Of a stretch of DNA of 64,000 bases, positions 25,432 through 33,582 are shown piece by piece. Source of the stretch: Photobacterium arenosum (lineage in GTDB: Bacteria; Pseudomonadota; Gammaproteobacteria; Enterobacterales; Vibrionaceae); NCBI RefSeq assembly GCF_014841115.1, contig NZ_JACYTP010000007.1, positions 124,001 to 188,000 of the forward strand, in the 5' to 3' direction. Positions within the stretch are counted from its first letter, which is position 1. Each line of letters begins with the position of its first letter. Below the pieces are notes generated by a model. The model did no database searches. It worked only from the letters and a program-made list of their open reading frames with translations, and was not told where the DNA came from. Position numbers and translations under genes: made by a program.

Positions 25432-26678
25432 TGGATATATCCCGTAATAAGCAGATAATCGCCATTTCCGTTGGCGTGCTGGTGACCTTTTGGGCGTCCT
25501 CGATTAAGGGAAGCTATCAGGTTTACTTCCTGGATTTAGCCAGCATGTGTGGTTTGGGACGGGGTATTTTCTCGTTAACCAGCGCCTTGTTTGGGTTGTC
25601 GATTGGCATATTGTCTCCTGTTGTTGGTTGGATATGTGACCGTATCGGCCCGGCGCTGACCATTTTGTCTGGCGCTGTAGTTGCGGTGTTTGTCTATCTG
25701 CTGATGGCAGTGTCATTCAACTTCTGGCTGTTCCTGGTGTTGTTCGGCGTGCTGGCGGCTTATGCATTAACGGCGATGACCTTTGTGCCGCTGGCGCTTT
25801 TGGTCGACCGTATCTTTGACAGTCAGAACAAAGGCATGGCGTACGCCGCTATTACCAACGGTACAGCAATTGGCTTTATGGTGCTGTCGCCATTCTGGGT
25901 GTGGCTGAATACCTTTGTAATCTGGCAAGACATCAGCCTGATCATCTTCGGTGTGTTTGCTGTGGTGATCTTGCCTGCCTGTATCTGGTTATGCCGTGTT
26001 TTCCCACGCCGGGAGTTCGTCTCTGAAACAGCTGCCGAGAGCGACGGGGATGATTTGAAATGGCATCAACACCTGAGAAAACCACTGTTTCTGTTACTGG
26101 CGCTGTCATTCGGTGGTTGCGGTGCCTCAATGGCTTATGTCGATGTGCATTTGGTTCCTATGTTACAGGAACGTTTTAGCGGGGGAGAAGGGGAGGCCAC
26201 CATAGTCGCTTCATCGCTGAGCGTGCTGGGTGCAGCAGAACTCATCGGCGCGTTTTTAGTGGGCTATTTACTGCGTTATTCAGCGCCGGCTTTGATGCTG
26301 TCTCTGCTTTACGCTGTCCGTGGTGCTTCTATGCTGATTGTGCTCTCAGCAGACAGCTTTCTATTGTGCATGATTTTTGCCGTGCTATTTGGCCTGACCT
26401 ATATGGGAACAGTAATAGTCACGTCACTCATGTGTCTTAAAGCCTATGGCGAGAAAGTGAAAGGCAAGATTTTTGGCTGCCTGTTTACCGTTCACCAGGT
26501 CTTCGTCTTTGGCACGGTATGGCTGGGTGGCCTGTCTTATGATGCGACGCAAAGTTACTCCTTCATCACACTTGCAGTGACTGGGTTGTGTTTTGTCTCT
26601 GTCGCAATGGGAATGGTTTTTTACTTCTCTGATGCCTTTAAAGATAAACCGCAATCGCAGGTTGTTACACCATCTTAA
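25431..26678 (+). CDS. Major facilitator superfamily transporter
   Basis: A 415-residue MFS protein with twelve hydrophobic segments. The loop 2-3 motif is visible as VVGWICDRIGPALTI. It overlaps the preceding stop by one base (TGATG), so it is translationally coupled to the GNAT-oxidase fusion and is likely to export the operon's product or import its substrate. Confidence 0.85.
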   Translation: MDISRNKQIIAISVGVLVTFWASSIKGSYQVYFLDLASMCGLGRGIFSLTSALFGLSIGILSPVVGWICDRIGPALTILSGAVVAVFVYLLMAVSFNFWLFLVLFGVLAAYALTAMTFVPLALLVDRIFDSQNKGMAYAAITNGTAIGFMVLSPFWVWLNTFVIWQDISLIIFGVFAVVILPACIWLCRVFPRREFVSETAAESDGDDLKWHQHLRKPLFLLLALSFGGCGASMAYVDVHLVPMLQERFSGGEGEATIVASSLSVLGAAELIGAFLVGYLLRYSAPALMLSLLYAVRGASMLIVLSADSFLLCMIFAVLFGLTYMGTVIVTSLMCLKAYGEKVKGKIFGCLFTVHQVFVFGTVWLGGLSYDATQSYSFITLAVTGLCFVSVAMGMVFYFSDAFKDKPQSQVVTPS

Positions 26679-26710
26679 TCGCCGACTCAATGATGAAAGG
26701 AATAAAAAGC

Positions 26711-27901
26711 ATGGAGCAATCAACCCGAGCAATACACATGGAGTTTCCTTCATTGGATGACTCTCATGCCGCGGCCATTGCCATGACATCGGCCTATGAT
26801 TTTACGTCGGCGCAGGAAGCCAGTGACAGGTTCAACGGGGTGACAGAAGGGAATATTTACAGCCGTTTTACCAATCCATCGGTCGAACATTTTGAACGAA
26901 AGCTGGCCTCGCTGGAAAACGCGGAATCCGCCGTGGCCTTTGCTTCTGGTATGGCCGCTTATCTGGCGCTGGCAATGACGTTTCTAAAACAGGGCGACCA
27001 TGTTGTGCTGGCCAGCGGTATTTTCGGAACCACTACCCACCTATTTCGTCAGTATTTCGGCCAGTTTGGTATCACGGCGACTTGTGTGGATCTTGATGAT
27101 CAGCATGCATGGCAAGCCGCTATGTGTGATCGTACCCGCATGATTTTGGTTGAGTCTCCCACCAACCCACTGCTGAAAGTGGCGGATTTAACCTGGTTAT
27201 CCGGGCTGGCAAAACGTAATAATGCCCTGTTGGTGGTGGATAACACTTTGCTGTCTCCGGTCAACCAGCGACCGTTAAACCATGGTGCCGATCTGGTGTT
27301 GCATTCAACCGGTAAATTCATGGACGGGCAGGGCAGAACGGTTGGTGGTGTCATCGCCGGACGTAAAGACGTGATCCAGCCATTGAAAAACTATTTGCGC
27401 AGTTCCGGAACTTGCATGAATGCCTTTACGGCTTGGGTGCTGAGTCACGGTCTGGACACGCTGACGGCCAGAATGACCATGCATGAACAGAACGCCAGAA
27501 CGGTCGAAGCCTGGCTGCGTCAGCAGTCTTGTGTGAAGCAGGTCTTTTCCACCTTCAGTCATTCGCATCCGCAGGCCGAGGTGATTGCCAAACAGCAAAC
27601 CGGCCACAGCCCGGTGATCAGTTTTGTTGTTGAAGGCGGTCAGAAAGCGGCCTGGCGGTGTATTGATGCGCTCAATCTGGTGGCCCGCTGTACCAATATT
27701 GGTGATACCAAATCTATGGTGACCCACCCGGCCTCGACGACCCACTGTCGGTATTCTCAGGAAGAGAAGCAGCAGTACGGTATTTCAGACGGCCTGGTCA
27801 GGTTGTGTGTCGGGCTGGAAGCCAGTCAGGATATCATTCAGGATCTCGGGCAGGCACTGGCTGCCTCTCAGGTAACACATTCACTCAGGGAAGTTGTATA
27901 G
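26711..27901 (+). CDS. Cys/Met-metabolism PLP enzyme (O-succinyl/acetylhomoserine sulfhydrylase-like)
   Basis: A 396-residue fold-type I PLP enzyme of the MetB/MetC/MetZ family. Recognisable blocks are NIYSRFTNPSVEHFERKLASLE, FASGMAAYLA, the PLP-binding Asp in LLVVDNTLLSP, and STGKFMDGQGR, where the Lys binds PLP and the usual SATKY is STGKF. It could perform gamma-replacement, sulfhydrylation or gamma-elimination on a homoserine ester. AAGGAA precedes the ATG at 26711. Its location inside the fusion/MFS operon suggests a specialised rather than housekeeping role. Confidence 0.83.
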   Translation: MEQSTRAIHMEFPSLDDSHAAAIAMTSAYDFTSAQEASDRFNGVTEGNIYSRFTNPSVEHFERKLASLENAESAVAFASGMAAYLALAMTFLKQGDHVVLASGIFGTTTHLFRQYFGQFGITATCVDLDDQHAWQAAMCDRTRMILVESPTNPLLKVADLTWLSGLAKRNNALLVVDNTLLSPVNQRPLNHGADLVLHSTGKFMDGQGRTVGGVIAGRKDVIQPLKNYLRSSGTCMNAFTAWVLSHGLDTLTARMTMHEQNARTVEAWLRQQSCVKQVFSTFSHSHPQAEVIAKQQTGHSPVISFVVEGGQKAAWRCIDALNLVARCTNIGDTKSMVTHPASTTHCRYSQEEKQQYGISDGLVRLCVGLEASQDIIQDLGQALAASQVTHSLREVV

Positions 27902-27906
27902 CTGTC

Positions 27907-28770
27907 ATGATGAACACATTTCGTAATGCTGCGCTTTTGTTTGCCTCTGTGCTGGTATCCAGCACAGCCAATGCGGCGCAGAACCACACGCCAAACACTT
28001 TGTATAAACACAATTATGTGGCTTTTCAGTCCGGCCAATCAGCTGATAATCCGGTGACTGTGGCTGCACGTTTCACCAAACCTGACGGTATTGAGGCACC
28101 CCTGCCTGCGGTTATCATAGTGCACGGTTCTGGTGGTGTGGACGAACGCGGCGCACTCTACAGTCAGGTATTGAACAGGCAGGGTTTTGCTACATTAGAA
28201 ATCGACATGTGGGCTGCCCGAGGGTTGGAAGGCGGGTTGTCTCGTCCGAAACATGTTAAAGAGACGCTACCGGATGTGTATGCGGCAATTGATTATCTGA
28301 AATCCCGCCAGGATATTAATGCCGGCGAACTGGGCCTTATTGGCTTTTCCTGGGGCGGTGTGGTTGCCATGCTGATGGCGGGCGAGCAGGAATCAGGCTC
28401 ACTGAAAGCCTTGGTTGCCAACTATCCGGTGTGCTGGGCCTATAACAAGGTGTCAGGGTATCCCTTTACCGGCATTGCTGCAGACCGCCATTTGATGATC
28501 TTGTCAGGCGAAGAGGACAAATATGATGGTCCGGATGATTGCAAGACGCTGGTCAGCCAGTTGCCACAGTCTAACCAGTCCTTGGTGAAACTGGTGACAT
28601 TGCCCGGTGCCACCCATGCCTTTGAGCTGCCCAGAGCAGAAAGTACCTTTTTTGATCCTTATGCTTTCCGGGGCAAGGGAGGGAATGTCCCTATCCGTTA
28701 TAACCCGGAGGCCACCAAACATGCTCTCAAACTGGCGTCACAGTTTTTTGTTACCCAGTTGAGCGATTGA
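27907..28770 (+). CDS. Exported dienelactone hydrolase-family protein
   Basis: A 287-residue alpha/beta-hydrolase with an N-terminal signal peptide (MMNTFRNAALLFASVLVSS...ANA). The nucleophile elbow is GFSWGG with Ser in place of the Cys of true dienelactone hydrolases; the acid is in SGEEDKYD and the His in GATHAFEL. It starts five bases after the PLP enzyme's stop, completing the operon. Its 3' end overlaps the convergent AraC-type gene by 20 bases. Confidence 0.82.
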   Translation: MMNTFRNAALLFASVLVSSTANAAQNHTPNTLYKHNYVAFQSGQSADNPVTVAARFTKPDGIEAPLPAVIIVHGSGGVDERGALYSQVLNRQGFATLEIDMWAARGLEGGLSRPKHVKETLPDVYAAIDYLKSRQDINAGELGLIGFSWGGVVAMLMAGEQESGSLKALVANYPVCWAYNKVSGYPFTGIAADRHLMILSGEEDKYDGPDDCKTLVSQLPQSNQSLVKLVTLPGATHAFELPRAESTFFDPYAFRGKGGNVPIRYNPEATKHALKLASQFFVTQLSD

Positions 28771-29773
28771 GCAGGTATCTCCCTGTACTTTCGGCCGCCG
28801 CGTCCACTTTAGCGGCGGATTCTTTTGGCAGGGTTTTATACTTTTTCTTCCAGGCGGCCCGCAATGAACTAGCCTGGGGGAAACCGGACTTAAACGCTGC
28901 CACTTCAATGGTGTCACCATTTTCAATGTAGCACTTGGCTTCTTCCAGCCTCAGTTCGACCAGATATTCCCTAATGGTCAGGCCGGTAGCGTTTTTAAAT
29001 TCTCGCTGCATATGGCGGGAAGAGACCCGAAAGGCGTCGGCTATATCGGCCAGTGCCAGTTTTTCATGCAGTTTTGTCTGCAGGTAATCCTGAATGGAGT
29101 GTACCAGCGGTGAAATGTGGCTGCGAAAGCTGAGCTGTTTGGATATCTGTGGATCGTTTGCCATACGGCGACGATAGACCACCAGATCCCGTGCCACTTC
29201 CATAGCAAACCGGCTGCCGCTGATATCTTCGATGAGCTGAAGGGCCAGGTCAATACCGGCTGTTACACCTGCTGTGGTGTAGACCTGACCATCCTGTACA
29301 AAAATCCGTTCTGGCAACACGTCTGCAGCAGGGAATTGTTGCGACAGCGCCTCTGTGAGCTTGTGGTGCGTTGTCGACTGACGATTATCCAGCCAGCCAG
29401 CTAACCCCAGTAAAAAAGCCCCGGTGCAAATACCGAGAATCCGGGTATCGGCTTTCGGGGTATGCCTGAGCCATTCAATGCACCGCTCACTGGCCTGATT
29501 CCGGTATATCCCTTCATGGTATTTCGATGCACACACAACCACTATGGCATTATCAGGCAGAGAAGATGGCAAAGGTTGCATGCCACCGAGAGTGAGTCCC
29601 TGATGACTGCTCTGGGAATTTTGATCACTGATGAAATGCAGATTCAGATCCATGCCATAGCTGATGGCTTCATGAAAAGCCTGACAGGGGCCAGCCAGAT
29701 CAAGTAAATGTACGTCAGGAGTCAGCAGGAAGTAGACATCAATCGGGATATTCTTTGGGTTGGCATGCTTCAT
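28751..29773 (-). CDS. GlxA-like AraC-family regulator with DJ-1/PfpI domain
   Basis: A 340-residue regulator. The N-terminal half is a DJ-1/PfpI-like domain with nucleophile elbow ILGICTGAFLLG, and the C-terminal ~100 residues carry two AraC helix-turn-helix motifs (LALADIADAFRVSSRHMQREFKNATG and IEVAAFKSGFPQASSLRAAWKK). Such proteins respond to amino-acid derivatives in several bacteria. It converges on the four-gene operon and is a candidate regulator of it. Confidence 0.85.
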   Translation of the reverse strand: MKHANPKNIPIDVYFLLTPDVHLLDLAGPCQAFHEAISYGMDLNLHFISDQNSQSSHQGLTLGGMQPLPSSLPDNAIVVVCASKYHEGIYRNQASERCIEWLRHTPKADTRILGICTGAFLLGLAGWLDNRQSTTHHKLTEALSQQFPAADVLPERIFVQDGQVYTTAGVTAGIDLALQLIEDISGSRFAMEVARDLVVYRRRMANDPQISKQLSFRSHISPLVHSIQDYLQTKLHEKLALADIADAFRVSSRHMQREFKNATGLTIREYLVELRLEEAKCYIENGDTIEVAAFKSGFPQASSLRAAWKKKYKTLPKESAAKVDAAAESTGRYLLNRSTG

Positions 29774-29906
29774 TGCAATTCAGTCCATTGAAGGTGTATT
29801 CAGAAAACAATGTACCACCCAGCCAGACATAGTGACTAGTGCAATTAAAGGAATATGGTAGTCTTGGCCAATAATCCTATGATTTTATTCAATTTAAGGT
29901 CGAGAT

Positions 29907-30440
29907 ATGGAAATGGAGAAGGCCGCTGAACGGCATCTGGTGAAATATATTTCTTATGTTAACGAGTGTGCCGCCAATGGTATTAAACAATATCAGGCAG
30001 CAGTCAGTCATCCTGAAACGTACCTGAAAAGCAGGATAGCGCATGCCGAGGGTTTGGGTTTGCCAGAGGGCTGGCTACCTTCGACTACGTTTTTTTGCAT
30101 CAGTCACGGTGAGATTGCTGGTGCGATTCGGGTCCGAACTGGCAGCAACGCTTATGTCGAAAATGTTATCGGACATGTCGGCTACGAGACACGCCCGACT
30201 GCCAGACGGCAAGGTGTCGCCAGTTTCATGCTGAACTGGGTATGCCGGCATTGTTGCTCTCAGCCTCTCATTATTACTTGCAGCGCTCAAAATACCGCCT
30301 CGCGAGGTGTCATAGAGCGCAATGGCGGCCGGTATTTAGGCTCCTATACCGATGTAGGGGGTAGCGAAACCATATTACGATATCAGTTAATGCCGATAAT
30401 TACTGATATGTCTGAATATAAGGGTAGAGTGTCCGATTAG
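29907..30440 (+). CDS. GNAT-family acetyltransferase
   Basis: A 177-residue predicted acetyltransferase. The acetyl-CoA site appears as VENVIGHVGYETRPTARRQGVASFMLNWVC, followed by SAQNTASRGVIERNGGRYLGSY, the common end block of the ribosomal-protein and amino-acid acetyltransferases. The substrate is unknown. It starts at the first ATG and lies about 80 bases before the EamA gene, possibly in one unit with it. Confidence 0.82.
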   Translation: MEMEKAAERHLVKYISYVNECAANGIKQYQAAVSHPETYLKSRIAHAEGLGLPEGWLPSTTFFCISHGEIAGAIRVRTGSNAYVENVIGHVGYETRPTARRQGVASFMLNWVCRHCCSQPLIITCSAQNTASRGVIERNGGRYLGSYTDVGGSETILRYQLMPIITDMSEYKGRVSD

Positions 30441-30521
30441 AGATATGTATTTCTAAGCTGACCTGAGACAATGAATACATACGTACAGCGTATTTTTCTA
30501 CCATCTCAGCGAAGGCAGCGC

Positions 30522-31409
30522 ATGATCTACTTATTTCCCTTATTGACGGTTTCAATTTGGGCAGGGAATGCCATTGTTAACAAACTTTCCTACAGCGTAA
30601 TCGATCCGGGAGCGATCGCCTTTTACCGCTGGTTTTTTGCCATGCTGGCACTGACACCTTTTGTTATTACCTCTGTTATTCGTCAGTGGTCAAACATCAA
30701 ACCGCATTTGTCGAAGCTGGCATTGCTGGCATTTCTGGGCATGGTGCTTAACCAGTCGCTGGGGTATTTTGCCGCACCGACCACCACAGCCACCAATATG
30801 GCGCTGATTATGTCACTGGTTCCTCTGATGAGCATGTTTCTGAGTGTACCTATTCTGAAACAAAAGCTATCGCCGCTGGCAATGGTGGGTGCTGTGCTGT
30901 CTCTTGGCGGGTTGGTATTGATGCTGAGCCACGGCAATCCGTCTCAGTTGCTCGCACAAGGCATTAATCAGGGTGATGGCTTACTCCTGCTGGCTGCGTT
31001 CGTGTATGCGCTTTACTGTGTGTTACTCAAACGCTGGGATATGCCCTTGAGTAACTGGCAATCTGTGTATGTTCAGGGCATGTTTGCCGTTCTGTTCCTC
31101 CTGCCTATGCTGTTCACCAGCCAGCGGGTGGCGATTACCGGCGATGCATTACCTCTGGTGTTGTTTGCCGCAATTCCTGCTTCTGTGATTGCACCCTGGT
31201 GCTGGATGAAAGGGATCAAAATGCTGGGCGCAGACAAAACAGCCATGTTCATGAACCTGATGCCAGTGATCACCGCTATCATTGCCAGTGTTGTACTGAA
31301 TGAACAGCTGGAAGCGGTGCATTTGATCGGCGGCGGTATGGTGCTTTGCGGGGTGGCCGTCGCCCAATTGAGGCTGAAAGCCCGCCGGAGCAAACTGGTG
31401 ACGGCATAA
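30522..31409 (+). CDS. EamA/DMT-family transporter
   Basis: A 295-residue drug/metabolite transporter with ten predicted helices made of two EamA repeats (SIWAGNAIVNKLSYSVIDPGAIAFYRW in the first; GADKTAMFMNLMPVITAIIASVVLNEQLEAVHLIGG in the second). Usually an exporter of amino acids or metabolites. The ATG at 30522 with GAAGG before it puts the first helix at the N-terminus; the longer frame from 30471 adds polar residues. Confidence 0.85.
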   Translation: MIYLFPLLTVSIWAGNAIVNKLSYSVIDPGAIAFYRWFFAMLALTPFVITSVIRQWSNIKPHLSKLALLAFLGMVLNQSLGYFAAPTTTATNMALIMSLVPLMSMFLSVPILKQKLSPLAMVGAVLSLGGLVLMLSHGNPSQLLAQGINQGDGLLLLAAFVYALYCVLLKRWDMPLSNWQSVYVQGMFAVLFLLPMLFTSQRVAITGDALPLVLFAAIPASVIAPWCWMKGIKMLGADKTAMFMNLMPVITAIIASVVLNEQLEAVHLIGGGMVLCGVAVAQLRLKARRSKLVTA

Positions 31410-31437
31410 TAGTGAATCAGTCAAATATAGCATTCAG

Positions 31438-31463
31438 AAAGGCAGCGGAAACGCTGCTTTTTT
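31438..31463 (+). terminator. Terminator after the EamA gene
   Basis: Stem GCAGCG / CGCTGC with a GAAA loop (31442-31457), flanked by A-run and six T residues. Confidence 0.9.
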
Positions 31464-31863
31464 GTATCTGTACTGCACTGTTATTACTGTTGATTGCTGA
31501 TAGCCAATTAAATATGAATTAAAAACTCCATCTAAGGTAACTCAGTTGAGCAGAAAGATCCGATGATGAATTAATTTTGATGTTGATCAAGATCCACTCG
31601 AGAATATCAAAAATATATTCCATATAGGGATAAAATTGATTCTGAGCTATTGAACATAAAGTGGTTAGTGTGACTTTTTCCACAAAAAACACTTAAATAA
31701 AATAGAAGTATAGAATAATTAACTTTTAAAACAACGACATATAGTGAGGTTATTGACTATAGATAATTCTATAGGCACTTTTTTGCATATTGACTATTGA
31801 AGTTGTAAATAAAGATGTTAAAGTTTCTCAAAATGTTAATAAGGCAATTTTGAAGGAATGACA
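31464..31863 (+). promoter_or_regulatory. AT-rich leader of the phenazine cluster with palindrome and direct repeats
   Basis: A 400-bp gene-free AT-rich stretch. It holds an inverted repeat CTATAG-N6-CTATAG at 31757-31774 and the direct repeat ATTGACTAT at 31752-31760 and 31789-31797. A weak sigma-70-like pair (TTGCAT, 17 bp, TAAATA) is at about 31784-31812. This is the only long non-coding stretch ahead of the cluster, so the main promoter is expected here. No lux-box was recognised. Confidence 0.4.
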
Positions 31864-32253
31864 ATGGTTAATAAAAACGCACCAGCATCATTAGCTAACC
31901 TACATTTGATATATGTATCAGATGTCGAACGTTCAACAGATTTATATAGAGAACTTTTTAATGTTGAACCTGTTTTCAGTAGCCCACGTTATGTCGCGTT
32001 TCCTACTTCTGAATCCGGAAATGCATTATTTGCATTGTGGTCTGGCGGAGCCATACCCGATCCTGAAATCCAGAGGTATAGTGAAATCGGAATCATGCTG
32101 AAAACTAATGATGATGTGAATATTAAGTTTGAAACGTTAAAAGAAAATCCAAGTTTATCTATCGTTAAAGAACCTTATGATGAAGTATTTGGCCGAACAT
32201 TTGTTGTAAGAGATCCTGATGGACACTTAATTCGTATCAGTCCTCTCGATTAA
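31864..32253 (+). CDS. ehpR: EhpR-like phenazine resistance protein (VOC/glyoxalase fold)
   Basis: A 129-residue VOC-fold protein. From memory it follows Pantoea/Enterobacter agglomerans Eh1087 EhpR almost block for block: N-L-LIYVS-VERSTD-YR, then EPVF--PRYVAFP, ALFA-WSGG, EI-R-SEIGIML, and a C-terminus VFGRTF-DPDGH-IR--PLD. EhpR binds D-alanylgriseoluteic acid and confers resistance by sequestration, in the manner of bleomycin resistance proteins. The ATG at 31864 has GAAGGA correctly spaced; the ATG two codons earlier does not. First gene of the phenazine cluster. Confidence 0.88.
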   Translation: MVNKNAPASLANLHLIYVSDVERSTDLYRELFNVEPVFSSPRYVAFPTSESGNALFALWSGGAIPDPEIQRYSEIGIMLKTNDDVNIKFETLKENPSLSIVKEPYDEVFGRTFVVRDPDGHLIRISPLD

Positions 32254-32387
32254 TAGTCTTAATTTGGGTGTCAGTTGAATGGATCAATATTGATTTTATG
32301 ATACCCAATTATTGTAATTTATTTCTTTTAGCTATCATCATTGATGAGTGGCCACTATTTTACACTCTTAATAAGTGAATATTGATT

Positions 32388-32855
32388 ATGAATATTGAAG
32401 AAAATACGACACGCGAAAAAAACCGTGAAGTTGTCAGGAAGTATTTAGAATATACAAAAGGAAAATTGCGATTAGAACGACATAAATTGTACGCAGACGA
32501 TGCACAAGGAGGACTTTGGACGACTGAAACCGGTCAACCGATTATCATTCGTGGTATTGAAAGTTTGGAGCGTCATGCGCATTGGTCTCTAGAATGTTTT
32601 CCTGATTGGGAGTGGTATAACATTGAAATTTATACGACGGATAATCCCAATCATATCTGGGTAGAATGTGATGGCAGAGGCATCATTCGCTTTCCGGGTT
32701 ATCCAGAGAAATATTATGAGAATCACTTTATTCATTCATTTGAATTACAAGGTGGACTGATTGTCAGAAATCGAGAGTTTATGAACCCAATCATGCAGTT
32801 AAAAGCTTTAGATATTAGTGTTCCAAGAATAAAAAGAGAAGGTATACCTGCCTAA
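32388..32855 (+). CDS. phzB: PhzB-type phenazine biosynthesis protein
   Basis: A 155-residue small alpha+beta-barrel protein that is unmistakably PhzA/PhzB: GGLWTTETGQPIIIRG, WSLECFPDWEWYN, HIWVECDGRG-I-FPGYPE-Y-ENHFIHSFEL and NREFMNP--QLKAL are all present, as is the final PRIKREGIP. The His of RHAHWSL and the Glu of NREF match the acid-base residues described for PhzA/B. It promotes condensation of two aminoketone molecules to the tricyclic phenazine precursor. There is a single copy, unlike the phzA/phzB pair of pseudomonads. The ATG at 32388 is chosen over a TTG six bases upstream. Confidence 0.95.
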   Translation: MNIEENTTREKNREVVRKYLEYTKGKLRLERHKLYADDAQGGLWTTETGQPIIIRGIESLERHAHWSLECFPDWEWYNIEIYTTDNPNHIWVECDGRGIIRFPGYPEKYYENHFIHSFELQGGLIVRNREFMNPIMQLKALDISVPRIKREGIPA

Positions 32856-32952
32856 TAATTTAATGCTTATTTTAATGTCGAGAAGATAAATTTAACGTTC
32901 ATGATTGCCATACTTGATATCTTCAAGGAAATGGAGTTTAAAGGGATTTTCA

Positions 32953-33582
32953 ATGTATAGGACTCTTAAGTCAGAACCATATAATGCGAACGATTTGATC
33001 CTTCCTTCTGATCAAGTTTTGAATTGGGATATTAATAAAAGAAGTTGCGCGCTTCTCGTACATGATATGCAAAAATATTTTGTGAATTCATTGCCGAAAG
33101 AGACTGCAGAAAATTTAGTGCCTGCAACTGAAAAAATCTTACGTTGGGCGAGAAAAAATAGCATCCCAGTTATCTATAGTGCGCAGCCAGGGCGAATGAC
33201 ACTGGAACAGCGTGGATTACTTGCTGATCTTTGGGGGCCTGGCATGCGGACCTGTGAGGAAGACCGGCGGGTGATTAATGAACTCACCCCACAGTCTGAC
33301 GATATCGTATTAACGAAGTGGCGTTATAGTGCATTCTTTAATTCCGAATTAGAAGAAATACTTTCAGCGCGCGGTTGTGATTCATTACTGATTACGGGCC
33401 TATATGCATCGATAGGTATTCAGGCGACAGCCATTGATGCATTTACACGGGACATCCGTCCAATTGTTGTTGCTGATGCAACGGCTGATTTTACAAAAAT
33501 AAGTCATCAGCAAGCTTTGAATTACATGTCAGACACGTGCGCAAAAGTCATATCAAAACTTGAGTTAGATAATTATGAGTAG
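32953..33582 (+). CDS. phzD: PhzD isochorismatase
   Basis: A 209-residue isochorismatase-fold hydrolase converting 2-amino-2-desoxyisochorismate (ADIC) to 2,3-dihydro-3-hydroxyanthranilate. With the start at 32953 the catalytic residues fall exactly at Asp38 (LLVHDMQKYF) and Lys122 (LTKWRYSAFF), as in Pseudomonas PhzD. Other signatures are SAQPG-MT-EQRGLL-D-WGPGMR. The usual isochorismatase Cys is absent (GLYAS), as in PhzD. Its stop overlaps the phzE start by 8 bases. Confidence 0.95.
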   Translation: MYRTLKSEPYNANDLILPSDQVLNWDINKRSCALLVHDMQKYFVNSLPKETAENLVPATEKILRWARKNSIPVIYSAQPGRMTLEQRGLLADLWGPGMRTCEEDRRVINELTPQSDDIVLTKWRYSAFFNSELEEILSARGCDSLLITGLYASIGIQATAIDAFTRDIRPIVVADATADFTKISHQQALNYMSDTCAKVISKLELDNYE

